Positions 1 through 6,308 of a DNA stretch of 12,176 nt are shown in pieces. The notes under the pieces are model-generated. The model saw nothing but the letters and a program-made list of their open reading frames with translations, was not told the origin of the DNA and did not search any database. The DNA comes from Chloroflexia bacterium (GTDB lineage: Bacteria; Chloroflexota; Chloroflexia; Thermomicrobiales; UBA6265). Each line of letters begins with the position of its first letter. Position 1 is the stretch's first letter. Both the position numbers and the translations under genes were made by a program. The stretch spans positions 1 to 12,176 of the forward strand of contig JACCUV010000257.1 of assembly GCA_013698495.1 (NCBI GenBank), read 5' to 3'.

Positions 1-353
1 AGATAGCGAGTTCCGACGAAGCGTTCGAAGGCGATGTGCTTGCTTACGTCGATCCGTCGATTGCGACAATCGAGCGATCCGTCTCGATATCGACGACATT
101 CGTTCCAGGCGTTGGTGAACCGGACCCGCAAAGCGTGGCCAACAGTCCGCGCCCGGTCCCGGTTGTCGGGGCGCCTGCGCCACGAACGCTCGTTGAAGGG
201 AACCTCTGGGTTGCCGCGATCTCGGTGCTCGGTTTGCTCGGCGTACGCGGACTCCTCGCCTTCAGGAATGTTTCGATCCGCCGCTCGCCGTTGGCATCGC
301 GGTCGACGCGCCAACCGGCCAAAACAGTTGACACGGCGGCGTTCGATTCATAA
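1..353 (+). CDS. C-terminal fragment of a membrane-anchored protein (partial, left edge)
   Basis: The reading frame beginning at base 3 is open from the left edge to a TAA stop at 351-353, giving about 116 visible residues. The visible part reads as an extracytoplasmic stretch rich in Pro, Val, Ser and Thr, then a single hydrophobic segment (around LWVAAISVLGLLGV, encoded near 207-250), then a short tail rich in Arg (two adjacent Arg, later Arg and Lys). This is the topology of a protein anchored by one C-terminal membrane helix with a basic cytoplasmic tail. I do not recognise the family, because the diagnostic N-terminal part lies outside the window. A GTG at 36 is in frame but is unlikely to be the start, since the frame continues upstream without a stop. 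The stop codon overlaps the -10 element of the promoter for the next transcript. Confidence 0.6.
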   Translation, partial: IASSDEAFEGDVLAYVDPSIATIERSVSISTTFVPGVGEPDPQSVANSPRPVPVVGAPAPRTLVEGNLWVAAISVLGLLGVRGLLAFRNVSIRRSPLASRSTRQPAKTVDTAAFDS

Positions 354-356
354 ACT
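328..356 (+). promoter_or_regulatory. Sigma-70-type promoter for the thrS leader
   Basis: A perfect -35 hexamer TTGACA (328-333) is followed by a 17-nt spacer and TAAACT (351-356), which matches the -10 consensus at four of six positions. The expected transcription start is near 361-364, where the pairing arm CAATAG of the leader begins (364-369). The promoter lies within the last codons of the upstream gene, and that gene's TAA stop forms the first three bases of the -10 box. Confidence 0.75.
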
Positions 357-362
357 CGTCAC

Positions 363-642
363 ACAATAGAAAGTGCATGCGACGATCAGGACAGATCGGG
401 CAATCGGGCGCGTCAGCGAATTCGGAATCGGTGTGAGCCGGATCGTTGCCTATTGACTCCGACACCACCTGTGAGCAGGAATCCGAACCGTATCGAAACG
501 GTGTAGGGCTTCCCGGTTTGCCTCCGATACCAGGTCGAATCAAGCGATCGGCGCCTATCCCTCCAGGCGGCGATCGAAATGAGGGTGGAACCACGTCGGC
601 CCGGCGTCCCTTGCGGATTACCGGGCCGTATTTTGTGTGTTT
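363..642 (+). ncRNA. T-box riboswitch (tRNA-Thr sensing, transcription-termination type) upstream of thrS
   Basis: The leader carries the T-box sequence AGGGTGGAACCACG at 582-595, the signature that contacts the free CCA end of uncharged tRNA. AGGG (582-585) can pair with CCCT (608-611), and ACG (593-595) with CGT (605-607), leaving TGGAACC as the bulge; this is the classical antiterminator. Immediately upstream is a Stem III-like hairpin, 545-556 with 565-576, with 11 of 12 pairs and an 8-nt loop. Near the 5' end, 379-387 pairs with 441-449 (9 bp, one G-U) and CAATAG (364-369) with CTATTG (450-455), consistent with Stem I. GGTGTGAGCC (430-439) resembles the conserved distal region of Stem I. 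The threonine specifier is not firmly placed; ACC at 464-466, followed by A, is the best candidate. Family knowledge: uncharged tRNA stabilises the antiterminator and switches on the synthetase gene. The target amino acid is inferred from the downstream gene. Confidence 0.9.
597..642 (+). terminator. Intrinsic terminator arm of the thrS T-box
   Basis: CGGCCCGG (597-604) and CCGGGCCG (621-628) form a perfect 8-bp GC-rich stem with a 16-nt loop, followed by a U-rich run (TATTTTGTGTGTTT, 629-642). The 5' arm lies inside the loop of the antiterminator (582-611) and the terminator loop contains the antiterminator 3' arm, so the two structures should exclude each other. With charged tRNA-Thr the terminator would form and stop transcription before thrS. 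Confidence 0.88.
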
Positions 643-683
643 CACCTCCGCGGCGCCACTACCGCGGCAGTTGGGAGGACATC

Positions 684-2540
684 TTGTCAACGGACCTCGC
701 GGATATTGCGGACATGGACATTGCCGTCGATCCAAAGGATCGCCGGGCCTACGAACTTGCCCGAATGCGCCATTCGGCCGCGCACCTGATGGCCGAAGCC
801 GTGCAGGAAATGTTCCCAAGCGCCAAATTCGGCATCGGACCGGCGATCGAACATGGCTTTTACTACGATTTCGATTTGCCTCGCCCGCTGACGCCCGACG
901 ATCTCAAGCAAATCGAGCAGCGGATGCGCTCGCACAAGAAGAAGAACGAGGTGTTCGAGCGCACGGAGATCTCTCGCGAGGACGCGCTACGCATTTTTGG
1001 GGACAACCCCTACAAGGTCGAGTTGATCGAAGGTCTCCCGGAAGGTGAAACGATTTCTACCTACCAGCAAGGCGACTTCCTGGACCTGTGCCGCGGTCCA
1101 CACGTCGCCTCCACGCGGGAAATCGGCCCCTTCAAACTCCAGTCGATCGCTGGCGCCTATTGGCGTGGCGACGAAAAACGACCGATGCTGCAGCGCATTT
1201 ACGGTACGGCCTGGCCGGCTCAGGAGGAGCTCGACAATTACCTCCACCTGCTGGAAGAGGCCCAAAAGCGCGATCACCGGCGCCTCGGCAAGGACCTTGA
1301 CCTCTTTTCCGTGTCCGAGGAAATCGGACCGGGTTTGATTCTGTGGCACCCAAAGGGCGCGATGATTCGGTATCTGGTCGAGCAGTTCGAACACGAAGAA
1401 CAAATGGCGCGCGGCTACGACCTCGTTTACACGCCGCATATCGCCTCCGAAAAAATCTACCGCCGGTCGGGTCACCTTGAGACATTTGCCGAGAACATGT
1501 ACTCGCCGATGTCCATCGAAGAGGTCGACTACTACCTCAAACCGATGAATTGCCCCGGCCACATCATGATTTACAAGAACTCGGTGCACTCGTACCGCGA
1601 ACTACCGATCCGTCTCGCCGAACTCGGCACGGTCTACCGCTACGAACGGTCCGGTACGCTTCACGGCATGCTGCGGGTGCGTGGATTCACGCAGGACGAC
1701 TCCCATATCTTCTGCACGCGGGAGCAGGTGGTCGAGGAGATCGGCGCCGTGATCGATCTCGCGCTGCACATGGCCGGCGTCTTCGGTTACCGGTTCGAGG
1801 TCTATCTCGGGACGAAGCCAGACAAGGCGATCGGCGAGAATGACGTTTGGGACGAAGCGATCGCCGCGCTCAAGCAGTCGTTGGAAGAACGCGGACTCGA
1901 CTACAAGCTCGATGAAGGAGAAGGCGCCTTTTACGGTCCGAAGATCGACATCAAGTGGCTCGATGCGCTCGGACGCGCCTGGACGGGTCCGACAATCCAG
2001 GTCGATTTCAACCTGCCGGAGCGATTCGATGTCAACTACATCGCCGAGGATGGCGGCCGCCATCGCGTAGCAATGATCCACCGCACGCTGTTGGGTTCGA
2101 TGGAGCGCTTCGTGGGGGGCCTGGTCGAACACTACGCTGGAGCATTTCCGGTCTGGTTGGCCCCGCAACAAGTTGCGATCATCGCGATCACGGACGATCA
2201 GTATCCGTTTGCCGAAAAGGTTCTTGCCCAACTCAAGGAGTCTGGCTTGCGGGCAGAGGTCGATCGCTCCGGCGGCAGGATGCAGGCTAAAATCCGTAAC
2301 GCCCAGATGCAGAAAGTGCCGTACATGCTGGTGATCGGCAAACGCGAGGAAGAAGCGGGCGCTGTCGCCGTGCGCCTGCGCTCGGGTGAGGATCTCGGGG
2401 CGATGCCGGTTGACGATTTCCTGACGTTGGTCCTGCCGGTGATTGAAACAAGGTCGCTCGATCTGCGGACTCCGCGATTGGCTCCCACTTCCGCTCTCAA
2501 CGATTGGCCGGCACAAGACCGGCCACTACCAGTGACGTAA
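684..2540 (+). CDS. thrS: Threonyl-tRNA synthetase lacking the TGS domain
   Basis: This gene charges tRNA-Thr with threonine in the cytoplasm. The protein is 618 residues from the TTG at 684, chosen because GGGAGGA (673-679) sits 5 nt upstream. The next start, ATG 714, has no clear ribosome-binding site, and the longer frame from ATG 579 would begin inside the T-box. The editing domain starts almost at once: HSAAH (His30, His34) and CRGPH (Cys136, His140) keep its metal-binding residues. The class II catalytic core follows, with zinc ligands Cys290 (MNCPGH), His341 (DDSHIFC) and His466 (MIHRTLLGS), motif 2 near 316-344 and motif 3 near 467-486. The anticodon-binding domain spans about 495-585. 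The N-terminal TGS domain of the standard enzyme (about 60 residues) is absent. A tail of about 25 residues at the C-terminus coincides with a DNA hairpin. Expression is controlled by the upstream T-box. Confidence 0.95.
   Translation: MSTDLADIADMDIAVDPKDRRAYELARMRHSAAHLMAEAVQEMFPSAKFGIGPAIEHGFYYDFDLPRPLTPDDLKQIEQRMRSHKKKNEVFERTEISREDALRIFGDNPYKVELIEGLPEGETISTYQQGDFLDLCRGPHVASTREIGPFKLQSIAGAYWRGDEKRPMLQRIYGTAWPAQEELDNYLHLLEEAQKRDHRRLGKDLDLFSVSEEIGPGLILWHPKGAMIRYLVEQFEHEEQMARGYDLVYTPHIASEKIYRRSGHLETFAENMYSPMSIEEVDYYLKPMNCPGHIMIYKNSVHSYRELPIRLAELGTVYRYERSGTLHGMLRVRGFTQDDSHIFCTREQVVEEIGAVIDLALHMAGVFGYRFEVYLGTKPDKAIGENDVWDEAIAALKQSLEERGLDYKLDEGEGAFYGPKIDIKWLDALGRAWTGPTIQVDFNLPERFDVNYIAEDGGRHRVAMIHRTLLGSMERFVGGLVEHYAGAFPVWLAPQQVAIIAITDDQYPFAEKVLAQLKESGLRAEVDRSGGRMQAKIRNAQMQKVPYMLVIGKREEEAGAVAVRLRSGEDLGAMPVDDFLTLVLPVIETRSLDLRTPRLAPTSALNDWPAQDRPLPVT
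2505..2525. terminator. Hairpin between convergent thrS and M20 gene (possible bidirectional terminator or REP-like palindrome)
   Basis: TGGCCGG (2505-2511) and CCGGCCA (2519-2525) form a perfect 7-bp stem with a 7-nt loop, within the last codons of thrS and about 24 bp from the stop of the convergent M20 gene. Neither strand shows a T run after the stem, so it is not a classical intrinsic terminator. The sequence resembles dispersed palindromes of the type GGCCGG-N-CCGGCC seen near gene ends in GC-rich genomes; that comparison is from memory. It may also add the unusual residues at the ThrRS C-terminus. Confidence 0.45.
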
Positions 2541-2548
2541 GTGCTGAA

Positions 2549-3772
2549 CTACGCCAACAACGCCACGGCGGCCAAGGCGTAGGCGCGAGTGGCGTGCAAC
2601 AACTCATCGATGCCGATCCACTCGTCGGGAACGTGCGCGAGTCTCGGGTCCCCTGGACCGTAGATGATCGTCGGGATTCCTTGTTGCGCCCAGAAGCGAC
2701 CGTCCGTCGCCATGCTGAACCCACGCAGCGAGGTGGAAAGACCAAGCTTGCCGTTGGAACCGGTCATCGCCGTCACAAGCTGGCTATCCTCGGCCTCTAG
2801 CGTCGCGGCGGCGCCCGGGAAGAACTCCTCAACTTCTACAGTGACGCCTGGCACGTCCCTGACGGCGTTGATTGCAATTTCCCTGATTTCGGCGACGACT
2901 TCGGCTGGATCTTCACCCGGGATCAACCGCCGATCGACGTAAATTTGAGCGTAGTCCGGCACGACGTTCGACTTGACGCCGCCCTCGAAAAGATTGACCG
3001 ATGCCGAAGAGGGATGAAAGTAGGGATGCGTGCGGGCGGCGATCACAGGCCAGTACTCGCGACGCAAGGCGACAATGACCTCAGACATCGCCTCGATCGC
3101 ATTGGCGCCTTCCCACGGCAAGGCGCCGTGCGCGGTCCGCCCGCGAACCGTAATCGCGGTCGGCGATGAACCTTTTTCGCCCAGCGCAACCTCATTCATC
3201 GTCTGTTCGCCGACGATTACGAAGTCGGGCGTAAAGAACCGCTGCTCGGTCACGTATCCCGCGCCCTTGTAACCACCCGATTCCTCGTCCGCAACCTCGT
3301 TGACGATCAGCGACCCCTTGAGCCGCAGGCCTGACCTGGCGACGGCGATCGCCGCCATCGTCTGGGCCGCGACGCTGGCCTTGTCGTCTCCCGCCCCGCG
3401 GCCATAGATCCTGCCATCGTGTATTTCGGCCCCGAATGGGTCGAACGTCCATGCCGACCTTTCGCCAATTGGCACCACATCGACGTGGGCATTGAATGCC
3501 AACACCGGACCCTCGCCCCCGCCCTTCGTGGCAATCAGGCTCGGCATAATTTCATCCATCGCCACGATCTCGGTCTCGAAGCCCGCTTCCGCCAACGGCA
3601 ACCGGCAATACTCGATTGCATCCCGCACGTCACCCGGAGGATTGATCGAAGGAATCTGCACGAGTCCCCGGTGAAAGGCGATGACCTCGTCCTCGTCGAT
3701 TTGGACCAGAACCTGTCGCTCGACCTCACAGAGCTGTGTCAATGTATCAAGGCCCGGCACCCGATTGCCCAT
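2549..3772 (-). CDS. M20 family zinc metallopeptidase / deacylase (ArgE/DapE/ACY1-like)
   Basis: This 407-residue protein belongs to the M20 (ArgE/DapE/acetylornithine deacetylase) family of cytoplasmic di-zinc amide hydrolases, which includes N-acyl-amino-acid deacylases and dipeptidases. The metal and catalytic residues are in order: NAHVDVVP (His96, catalytic Asp98), GRGAGDDK (bridging Asp129), DEES (catalytic Glu163, ligand Glu164), GEQT (Glu189) and AHVPDEW (His380). RTAHGALP (His215) marks the lid/dimerisation domain that interrupts the catalytic domain. Length is normal for the family. The ATG at 3770-3772 is preceded only by a G-rich stretch with no strong ribosome-binding site; the conserved part begins near residue 26, so a slightly later start is possible. 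It is convergent with thrS and divergent from the DJ-1 gene. The substrate cannot be told from sequence; family members often carry argE or dapE labels by default, which I would not apply here. Confidence 0.88.
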   Translation of the reverse strand: MGNRVPGLDTLTQLCEVERQVLVQIDEDEVIAFHRGLVQIPSINPPGDVRDAIEYCRLPLAEAGFETEIVAMDEIMPSLIATKGGGEGPVLAFNAHVDVVPIGERSAWTFDPFGAEIHDGRIYGRGAGDDKASVAAQTMAAIAVARSGLRLKGSLIVNEVADEESGGYKGAGYVTEQRFFTPDFVIVGEQTMNEVALGEKGSSPTAITVRGRTAHGALPWEGANAIEAMSEVIVALRREYWPVIAARTHPYFHPSSASVNLFEGGVKSNVVPDYAQIYVDRRLIPGEDPAEVVAEIREIAINAVRDVPGVTVEVEEFFPGAAATLEAEDSQLVTAMTGSNGKLGLSTSLRGFSMATDGRFWAQQGIPTIIYGPGDPRLAHVPDEWIGIDELLHATRAYALAAVALLA

Positions 3773-3812
3773 GTCAATTGCCCCCGCTGCGTCTATGCTT
3801 GTTGCCTGAAAG

Positions 3813-3833
3813 GTTGTGGTCTATTGTCACAAC
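3813..3833. promoter_or_regulatory. Inverted repeat in the divergent intergenic region (operator candidate)
   Basis: GTTGTG (3813-3818), 9 nt, then CACAAC (3828-3833) form a perfect 6-bp dyad in the 101-bp space between the divergent M20 and DJ-1 genes. A weak rightward promoter (TTGTTG at 3799-3804, 17-nt spacer, TATTGT at 3822-3827) would place its -10 inside the dyad, which suits a repressor site. Both assignments are inference from pattern only. Confidence 0.3.
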
Positions 3834-3873
3834 GACCATTGACCCCCGTGCCAATGACAGGAGTTTCACCGAT

Positions 3874-4398
3874 ATGACCAGTGCAGGAAAGCGTGTTGCC
3901 GTTGCCCTCGCCAAAAACTTCGAGGATATCGAGGCAACATCGCCCATCGAGGCCCTGGTTGGCGCCGGAGCCGAGGTGACGATTATTGGCACAGAAACGG
4001 GTCCAATCGAAGGCAAGAAAGGCGCCGTGATCGAGGCCACCACGACATTCAACGACGTCTCCCCCGACGACTTCGATCTGCTGCTGATCCCGGGTGGCGG
4101 CGCGCCGGAAAATCTTCGGATCGATGACAGCGCCGTGGCCTGGACGAAGACATTCACCGAGTCCAACAAGCCGGTGGCGGCGATCTGCCATGGGGCGCAA
4201 TTGCTGATTTCCGCCGAAGTGCTCGAAGGCAGGACCGTCACGGCCGTCAACAAGATTCGCGACGACATCCGCAACGCCGGCGGCAATTACGTAGACGAAG
4301 CACTGGTTCAAGACGGCAACCTGATTACATCGCGTGTGCCCGATGACCTGCCGCGGTTCAACCAGGCGCTGGTCGAGGTTCTTGGCGGCGTTGAATAA
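3874..4398 (+). CDS. DJ-1/PfpI family protein (cysteine hydrolase fold)
   Basis: This 174-residue protein has the DJ-1/PfpI (class I glutamine amidotransferase-like) fold. The nucleophile elbow is AICHGAQLL with Cys105 and His106, and FEDIE near the N-terminus supplies Glu17, matching the Cys-His-Glu set of PfpI (Glu12, Cys100, His101). Family members have been described as intracellular proteases, glyoxalase III-type enzymes or deglycases repairing methylglyoxal-modified molecules; which applies here cannot be read from sequence. The start at ATG 3874 is chosen because AGGAG lies at 3859-3863 and the family's first beta strand (KRVAVALA) follows directly; an in-frame ATG at 3736 would add 46 residues overlapping the divergent M20 gene. 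It is the first gene of the rightward run leading to the inositol operon, 47 bp ahead of the HAD gene. Its stop codon lies in the loop of a hairpin. Confidence 0.88.
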   Translation: MTSAGKRVAVALAKNFEDIEATSPIEALVGAGAEVTIIGTETGPIEGKKGAVIEATTTFNDVSPDDFDLLLIPGGGAPENLRIDDSAVAWTKTFTESNKPVAAICHGAQLLISAEVLEGRTVTAVNKIRDDIRNAGGNYVDEALVQDGNLITSRVPDDLPRFNQALVEVLGGVE

Positions 4399-4406
4399 CC
4401 GCCAAG
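4381..4406 (+). terminator. 8-bp hairpin spanning the stop codon of the DJ-1 gene
   Basis: CTTGGCGG (4381-4388) and CCGCCAAG (4399-4406) pair perfectly, with a 10-nt loop that holds the TAA stop (4396-4398). The following bases are not T-rich, so this looks more like an attenuating or mRNA-end-stabilising hairpin than a full intrinsic terminator. It may lower read-through into the HAD gene. Confidence 0.4.
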
Positions 4407-4445
4407 TGGCCTGGACCAGGATCACACCCCGCGGAGCACGCCCTG

Positions 4446-5297
4446 ATGACTGAAACGGTTCCGGATCTGACCACTACAACCACAACGACCTCGACCATTC
4501 CCGGCGCGAAAGCATTCATTTTCGATATGGACGGTGTGCTGTATCGAGGAGCCACCGCACTGCCCGGTGTCGAAGCCCTGTTCAATGCTCTGTCATTGCG
4601 TGGAATCCCGTTCCTGCTCGCCACCAACAACTCGATGGCGACGCCAGCCAGCTACGTGTTGCGCATGGCCGCTATGGGCGTCGAGGTCGATGAGTCCCAA
4701 ATCCAGACGTCGGCGACGGTGACGCGAGACTACCTCTTGACCAAAATTCCACCCGATGCCCGACTCCTGATCGTCGGGATGCCGCCGCTCGGTGAGCAGA
4801 TCTTTGCGGGCACGAATTTCCAACCGGTGGGCGACGATCCAGACGAGCATATCGACGCTGTCGTTGTGGGGCTCGACCTGGACTTCACCTACGCCAGACT
4901 TCGTCGCGCGAGCGATGCGATCCGCGATGGCGCACTGTACGTGGCGACCAATGCCGACGCGACGCTGCCTCACGAAAGCGGGATGCAACCTGGAGCAGGC
5001 AGTATTGTGGCCGCGATTTCGGCGGCAGGCGGCAAGACGCCGGTGGTTGTTGGCAAACCCGAAACACTGATGATGATGAAAGGAATCGAGCAGCTTGGCG
5101 TGCTGCCTCGTGAAGCGGTGATGGTCGGCGACCGTTTGGACACAGACATCCTGTCCGGGCATCGCGCAGGCCTCCAGACCGCGCTTGTACTCACCGGGGT
5201 ATCGCAACGCGAGCATCTTGCCGTGGCGGACGTGTTGCCGGACTATGTGTTCGCGGACTTGCCCGCCTTGACCCAGGCCATTGTCGGCCACGGTTGA
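4446..5297 (+). CDS. HAD-IIA (NagD-like) sugar-phosphate phosphatase
   Basis: This 283-residue protein is a haloacid dehalogenase-superfamily hydrolase of subfamily IIA, the group of NagD, AraL and phosphoglycolate/4-nitrophenyl phosphatases. Motif I is FDMDGVLY with nucleophile Asp27 and Asp29, motif II is TNN (Thr60), the motif III lysine is Lys204 (VGKP), and motif IV is VGDRLDTDI (Asp229, Asp234). The large C2-type cap lies between motifs II and III. Residues 1-20 are a low-complexity leader with seven consecutive threonines (9-15), not part of the fold. GGAG at 4433-4436 supports the ATG at 4446. The gene is 60 bp upstream of the iolE-like gene on the same strand, so it may be co-transcribed with the inositol genes. 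The substrate is not determined; a sugar phosphate or phosphoglycolate is the usual range. Confidence 0.88.
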   Translation: MTETVPDLTTTTTTTSTIPGAKAFIFDMDGVLYRGATALPGVEALFNALSLRGIPFLLATNNSMATPASYVLRMAAMGVEVDESQIQTSATVTRDYLLTKIPPDARLLIVGMPPLGEQIFAGTNFQPVGDDPDEHIDAVVVGLDLDFTYARLRRASDAIRDGALYVATNADATLPHESGMQPGAGSIVAAISAAGGKTPVVVGKPETLMMMKGIEQLGVLPREAVMVGDRLDTDILSGHRAGLQTALVLTGVSQREHLAVADVLPDYVFADLPALTQAIVGHG

Positions 5298-5357
5298 GGA
5301 CTGCACGAGTTAGGCCCTTGATCCGGTCCGCGTCACACCGAAAGAGGATCCAGGAAG

Positions 5358-6308
5358 ATGAGCGTCAGCGGAACCGTCACGGAACTCGAGCCCGATCGGC
5401 AACTCAACGTCGGCACGGCGCCGGTAAACTGGAACAACAACGACCTGCCCAATTGGCGACCCCTGATCCCGTTTCCGGACATTCTCGACGCAATGCTCGA
5501 CGCCGGTTTCCTGGAGACGGAGTGGGACGAAAGTTTCGGCGCCCAGGTCGATGACCTCAACGATGAACGTCGGCGCCGCGGCATGTCGTTCACGGGCGCC
5601 TATCGGTGGTTCGATCTCCTCGATGAAGACCATTTCGCGCGCGACGTCGCGAAGACCCGTCCATTGCTGGAAACGTTGCGAAGCATCGGCGTCCGCCACC
5701 TGATCGTATCGGACAGACTGCGCGAACACCGCGTCGCATGTTCCGGGTTCGTCCCCGACGACGGCTCAGTTTCGCTCGACGACTCGGGTTTCGCGGCTAT
5801 TGGCAGACGATTGGCTCATCTGGCTAGCATCGCTGACGCGTACGATCTCAAGGTGCACTATCACAATCATGCTGGTACCTATATCGAGACTCCGGCAGAG
5901 GTCCGAAGTTTGATCTCCCATCTCGATCTCAACACTGTTGACCTCTGCTTCGACACCGGGCACTATGCCTTTGGCGGCGGAGATGCACTGGATTTCATCG
6001 ACGAGCATTATACCTCCATCGAATATCTGCACCTCAAGGATGTCGATCCCGAGATCCTGCAGACGGCGAAAGCAAATCGGTGGAGCTTTCTCGAAGCCCT
6101 GAAGAATTATGTCTTTTGCCCGCTCGGCCAAGGCAACGCCAACATACCGGAAGTCATTGAGCTCCTCGTGCGAGAGCGATTCGGAGGCTACGTCATCATC
6201 GAACAAGATACATGTCGTGGCGATGCGACCGAGAACGGACGTCGAAATCTTGCGACCTTCCTCTCGCTCGCAACCGCGGCTCCATCGAAGGGCAGGATTG
6301 AAACATGA
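5358..6308 (+). CDS. iolE: Inosose dehydratase-like TIM-barrel protein (IolE family)
   Basis: This 316-residue protein matches the IolE group of the xylose-isomerase-like TIM-barrel superfamily. IolE removes water from 2-keto-myo-inositol (scyllo-inosose) to give 3D-trihydroxycyclohexane-1,2-dione. Landmarks in order are VGTAPVNWNNNDLP (18-31), equivalent to the IolE start APIGWxNDDxP; a Glu in TEWDE (around 54-58); HYHNHAGT (167-174); FDTGHYAFGGGD with Asp199 and His202; LHLKDV with His225; and VIIEQDT with Glu282. Asp199, His225 and Glu282 are likely metal ligands. About 15 extra residues precede the conserved start. AGAGGA (5343-5348) serves the ATG at 5358. The stop overlaps the start of the transketolase N-half (ATGA, 6305-6308). 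Related isomerases (IolI) lack the NDLP-type N-terminus, so IolE is preferred. The substrate assignment relies on family and on iolG, iolB and iolD in the same operon. Confidence 0.85.
   Translation: MSVSGTVTELEPDRQLNVGTAPVNWNNNDLPNWRPLIPFPDILDAMLDAGFLETEWDESFGAQVDDLNDERRRRGMSFTGAYRWFDLLDEDHFARDVAKTRPLLETLRSIGVRHLIVSDRLREHRVACSGFVPDDGSVSLDDSGFAAIGRRLAHLASIADAYDLKVHYHNHAGTYIETPAEVRSLISHLDLNTVDLCFDTGHYAFGGGDALDFIDEHYTSIEYLHLKDVDPEILQTAKANRWSFLEALKNYVFCPLGQGNANIPEVIELLVRERFGGYVIIEQDTCRGDATENGRRNLATFLSLATAAPSKGRIET

Noticed and set aside
579..683. Longer thrS frame starting at ATG 579
   Set aside because: It would begin within the T-box motif region and run through the terminator stem and U-rich tract. 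The peptide does not look like a TGS domain, and TTG 684 has a proper ribosome-binding site.
1602..2516. 304-codon open frame on the minus strand opposite thrS
   Set aside because: It is a shadow frame of thrS without any protein-family signature.
3754..3772. TTGACA-like hexamers on the minus strand near the M20 start
   Set aside because: They lie at or inside the start of the coding region with no -10 partner at 16-18 nt upstream of a plausible start.
3736..3873. Upstream start of the DJ-1 gene at ATG 3736
   Set aside because: It would overlap the 5' end of the divergent M20 gene and add 46 residues that do not resemble the family. ATG 3874 has AGGAG and is followed directly by the first conserved strand.
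5358..6308. IolI-type inosose isomerase instead of IolE
   Set aside because: The N-terminal APVNWNNNDLP segment and the overall length fit IolE better, although the two share the barrel fold and metal site.
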